A stretch of DNA of 64,000 bases from Phenylobacterium sp. (GTDB lineage Bacteria > Pseudomonadota > Alphaproteobacteria > Caulobacterales > Caulobacteraceae), in assembly GCF_013911965.1 (NCBI RefSeq), contig NZ_JACESE010000008.1, positions 1-64,000 on the forward strand, in the 5' to 3' direction. A program made the translations under genes and the position numbers. Shown one piece after another: positions 63,534-64,000 of this stretch; positions within the stretch are counted from its first letter, which is position 1; every line of letters begins with the position of its first letter. The notes beneath the pieces were generated by a model, which ran no database searches, was not told where the DNA came from, and saw nothing but the letters and a program-made list of their open reading frames with translations.

Positions 63534-64000
63534 CTATTCCGCCAAACGGTGGTCGATCGCCACCACCTGACGGACGCTGCGCCAGGGACGGATGTCGTCG
63601 TCGACGACCAGCCGCCAGGGGCCTTCCTTGTCCGGCAGGGGCTGGCCGTCGAGGCGGTCGGCCAGAATAACCACGTCCTCGTGCAGCGCCTTGTCGGCCT
63701 CGGCGGCCGAGAGCACCGCGGCATAGCCGTCGGCGCCGCGGACGACGAGATAGCCCTTCATCGGCTCGCCGTGCGCGCGCATGCCGACCGGCAGGCCGGC
63801 CGCCCGCATGACATAGGCGAGCGCCGGCCCCTCATAGACCTGCGAACCGGAACCGCCCGCCACGGTGACGGTGGCGCGCGGCAGGTCGGCCAGGGCGGCG
63901 GCCGTGACGGCGGCCGAGGTCCCGTCGGCGCGGGTCACCCTCAGATCCTGGGCCAGCGCCGGCGCGGCGGCGGCGAGCAGCGCAACGGCGGCCAGGGCCG
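63534..64000 (-). CDS. Molybdopterin-binding oxidoreductase-fold exported protein (N-terminus beyond window)
   Basis: At least 155 aa. The reading frame stays open to the window end, where it reads an alanine/leucine-rich signal peptide ending ALAQ, then DLRVTRADG. A GTG at 63938 should not be taken as the start. The body (ATVTVAGGSGSQVYEGPALAYVMRAAGLP, GYLVVRGADGYAAVLSAAE, ILADRLDGQPLPDKEGPWRLVVDDD, VRQVVAIDHRL) resembles the sulfite-oxidase-type molybdopterin-binding domain fold seen in small periplasmic proteins. It lacks the cofactor-binding cysteine, so may not be a true molybdoenzyme. Confidence 0.75.
   Translation of the reverse strand, partial: ALAAVALLAAAAPALAQDLRVTRADGTSAAVTAAALADLPRATVTVAGGSGSQVYEGPALAYVMRAAGLPVGMRAHGEPMKGYLVVRGADGYAAVLSAAEADKALHEDVVILADRLDGQPLPDKEGPWRLVVDDDIRPWRSVRQVVAIDHRLAE

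Noticed and set aside
63534-63938. GTG at 63938 as start of the last gene
   Set aside because: The frame upstream encodes a signal peptide ending ALAQ, so the true start lies beyond the window.

Overview
This window is very GC-rich DNA (about 70% by eye) from an alphaproteobacterium, most likely of the order Caulobacterales (Phenylobacterium or Caulobacter-like; the genus is an inference). The reasons are a clear cckA cell-cycle kinase gene close to flhB/fliR/fliQ, flagellar genes split into small divergent operons, a perfect TTAA-N7-TTAA CtrA-type site, a consensus sigma-54 promoter in front of flgF, and an alphaproteobacterial SOS box (GTTC-N7-GTTC). It looks like chromosomal backbone: no insertion sequence, prophage, CRISPR array, rRNA or tRNA was seen.

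Layout. 1-9.4 kb holds general metabolism and envelope genes: a phospholipase C-like protein, an EAL protein with a decayed GGDEF domain, a DUF885 metallopeptidase-like protein, an AGCS sodium:amino-acid symporter, an M20 peptidase, a hemolysin III homologue and an ExoD protein. 9.5-17.7 kb holds cckA, a DUF3147 protein, a YghU-type GST, a Nudix hydrolase, a type B carboxylesterase and the flagellar export genes flhB-fliR-fliQ. 17.8-23.8 kb holds a UPF0114 membrane protein, an SDR, a cluster of tiny ORFs, an osmoprotectant ABC transporter with fused permease and binding protein, and a Tat-exported amidohydrolase. 23.7-38.5 kb is the flagellar core: fliE-flgC-flgB facing fliO-fliP, then (after a lactate-oxidase-like gene and a second ExoD gene) fliL-fliM-DUF6468-motE-like-TPR facing flgF-flgG-flgA-flgH, followed by two paralogous small exported proteins. 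38.5-42.2 kb holds xseB-ispA-dxs (isoprenoid precursor synthesis) and a histidine phosphatase. 42.3-50.2 kb holds an HDAC-like deacetylase, a GNAT protein, a catalytically dead resolvase-like protein, a CoxE/VWA protein, TetR and MOSC genes, and a DNA-repair pair (radical SAM plus DUF4130-UdgX) under a perfect SOS box. 50.2-64 kb holds an HxlR/SDR divergent pair, transglutaminase, MFS transporter, leucine dehydrogenase, UDG-family and hydrolase genes, a chemoreceptor, acyl-CoA dehydrogenase, a 3-oxoadipyl-CoA thiolase-type enzyme, two hotdog thioesterases, an LLM flavin oxidoreductase and a partial molybdopterin-fold protein.

How it works together. CckA heads the phosphorelay that activates CtrA in Caulobacter, and CtrA switches on early flagellar operons; the CtrA-type box between flgB and fliO links the two. 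The later rod/L-ring operon flgFGAH carries the sigma-54 promoter expected of a late class. The SOS-boxed radical SAM-UdgX operon is the best candidate here for a poorly characterised system. The dispersed palindromic elements at 26.2, 50.2 and 62.9 kb sit in intergenic gaps. All family names come from reading the translated sequences, with no database search.
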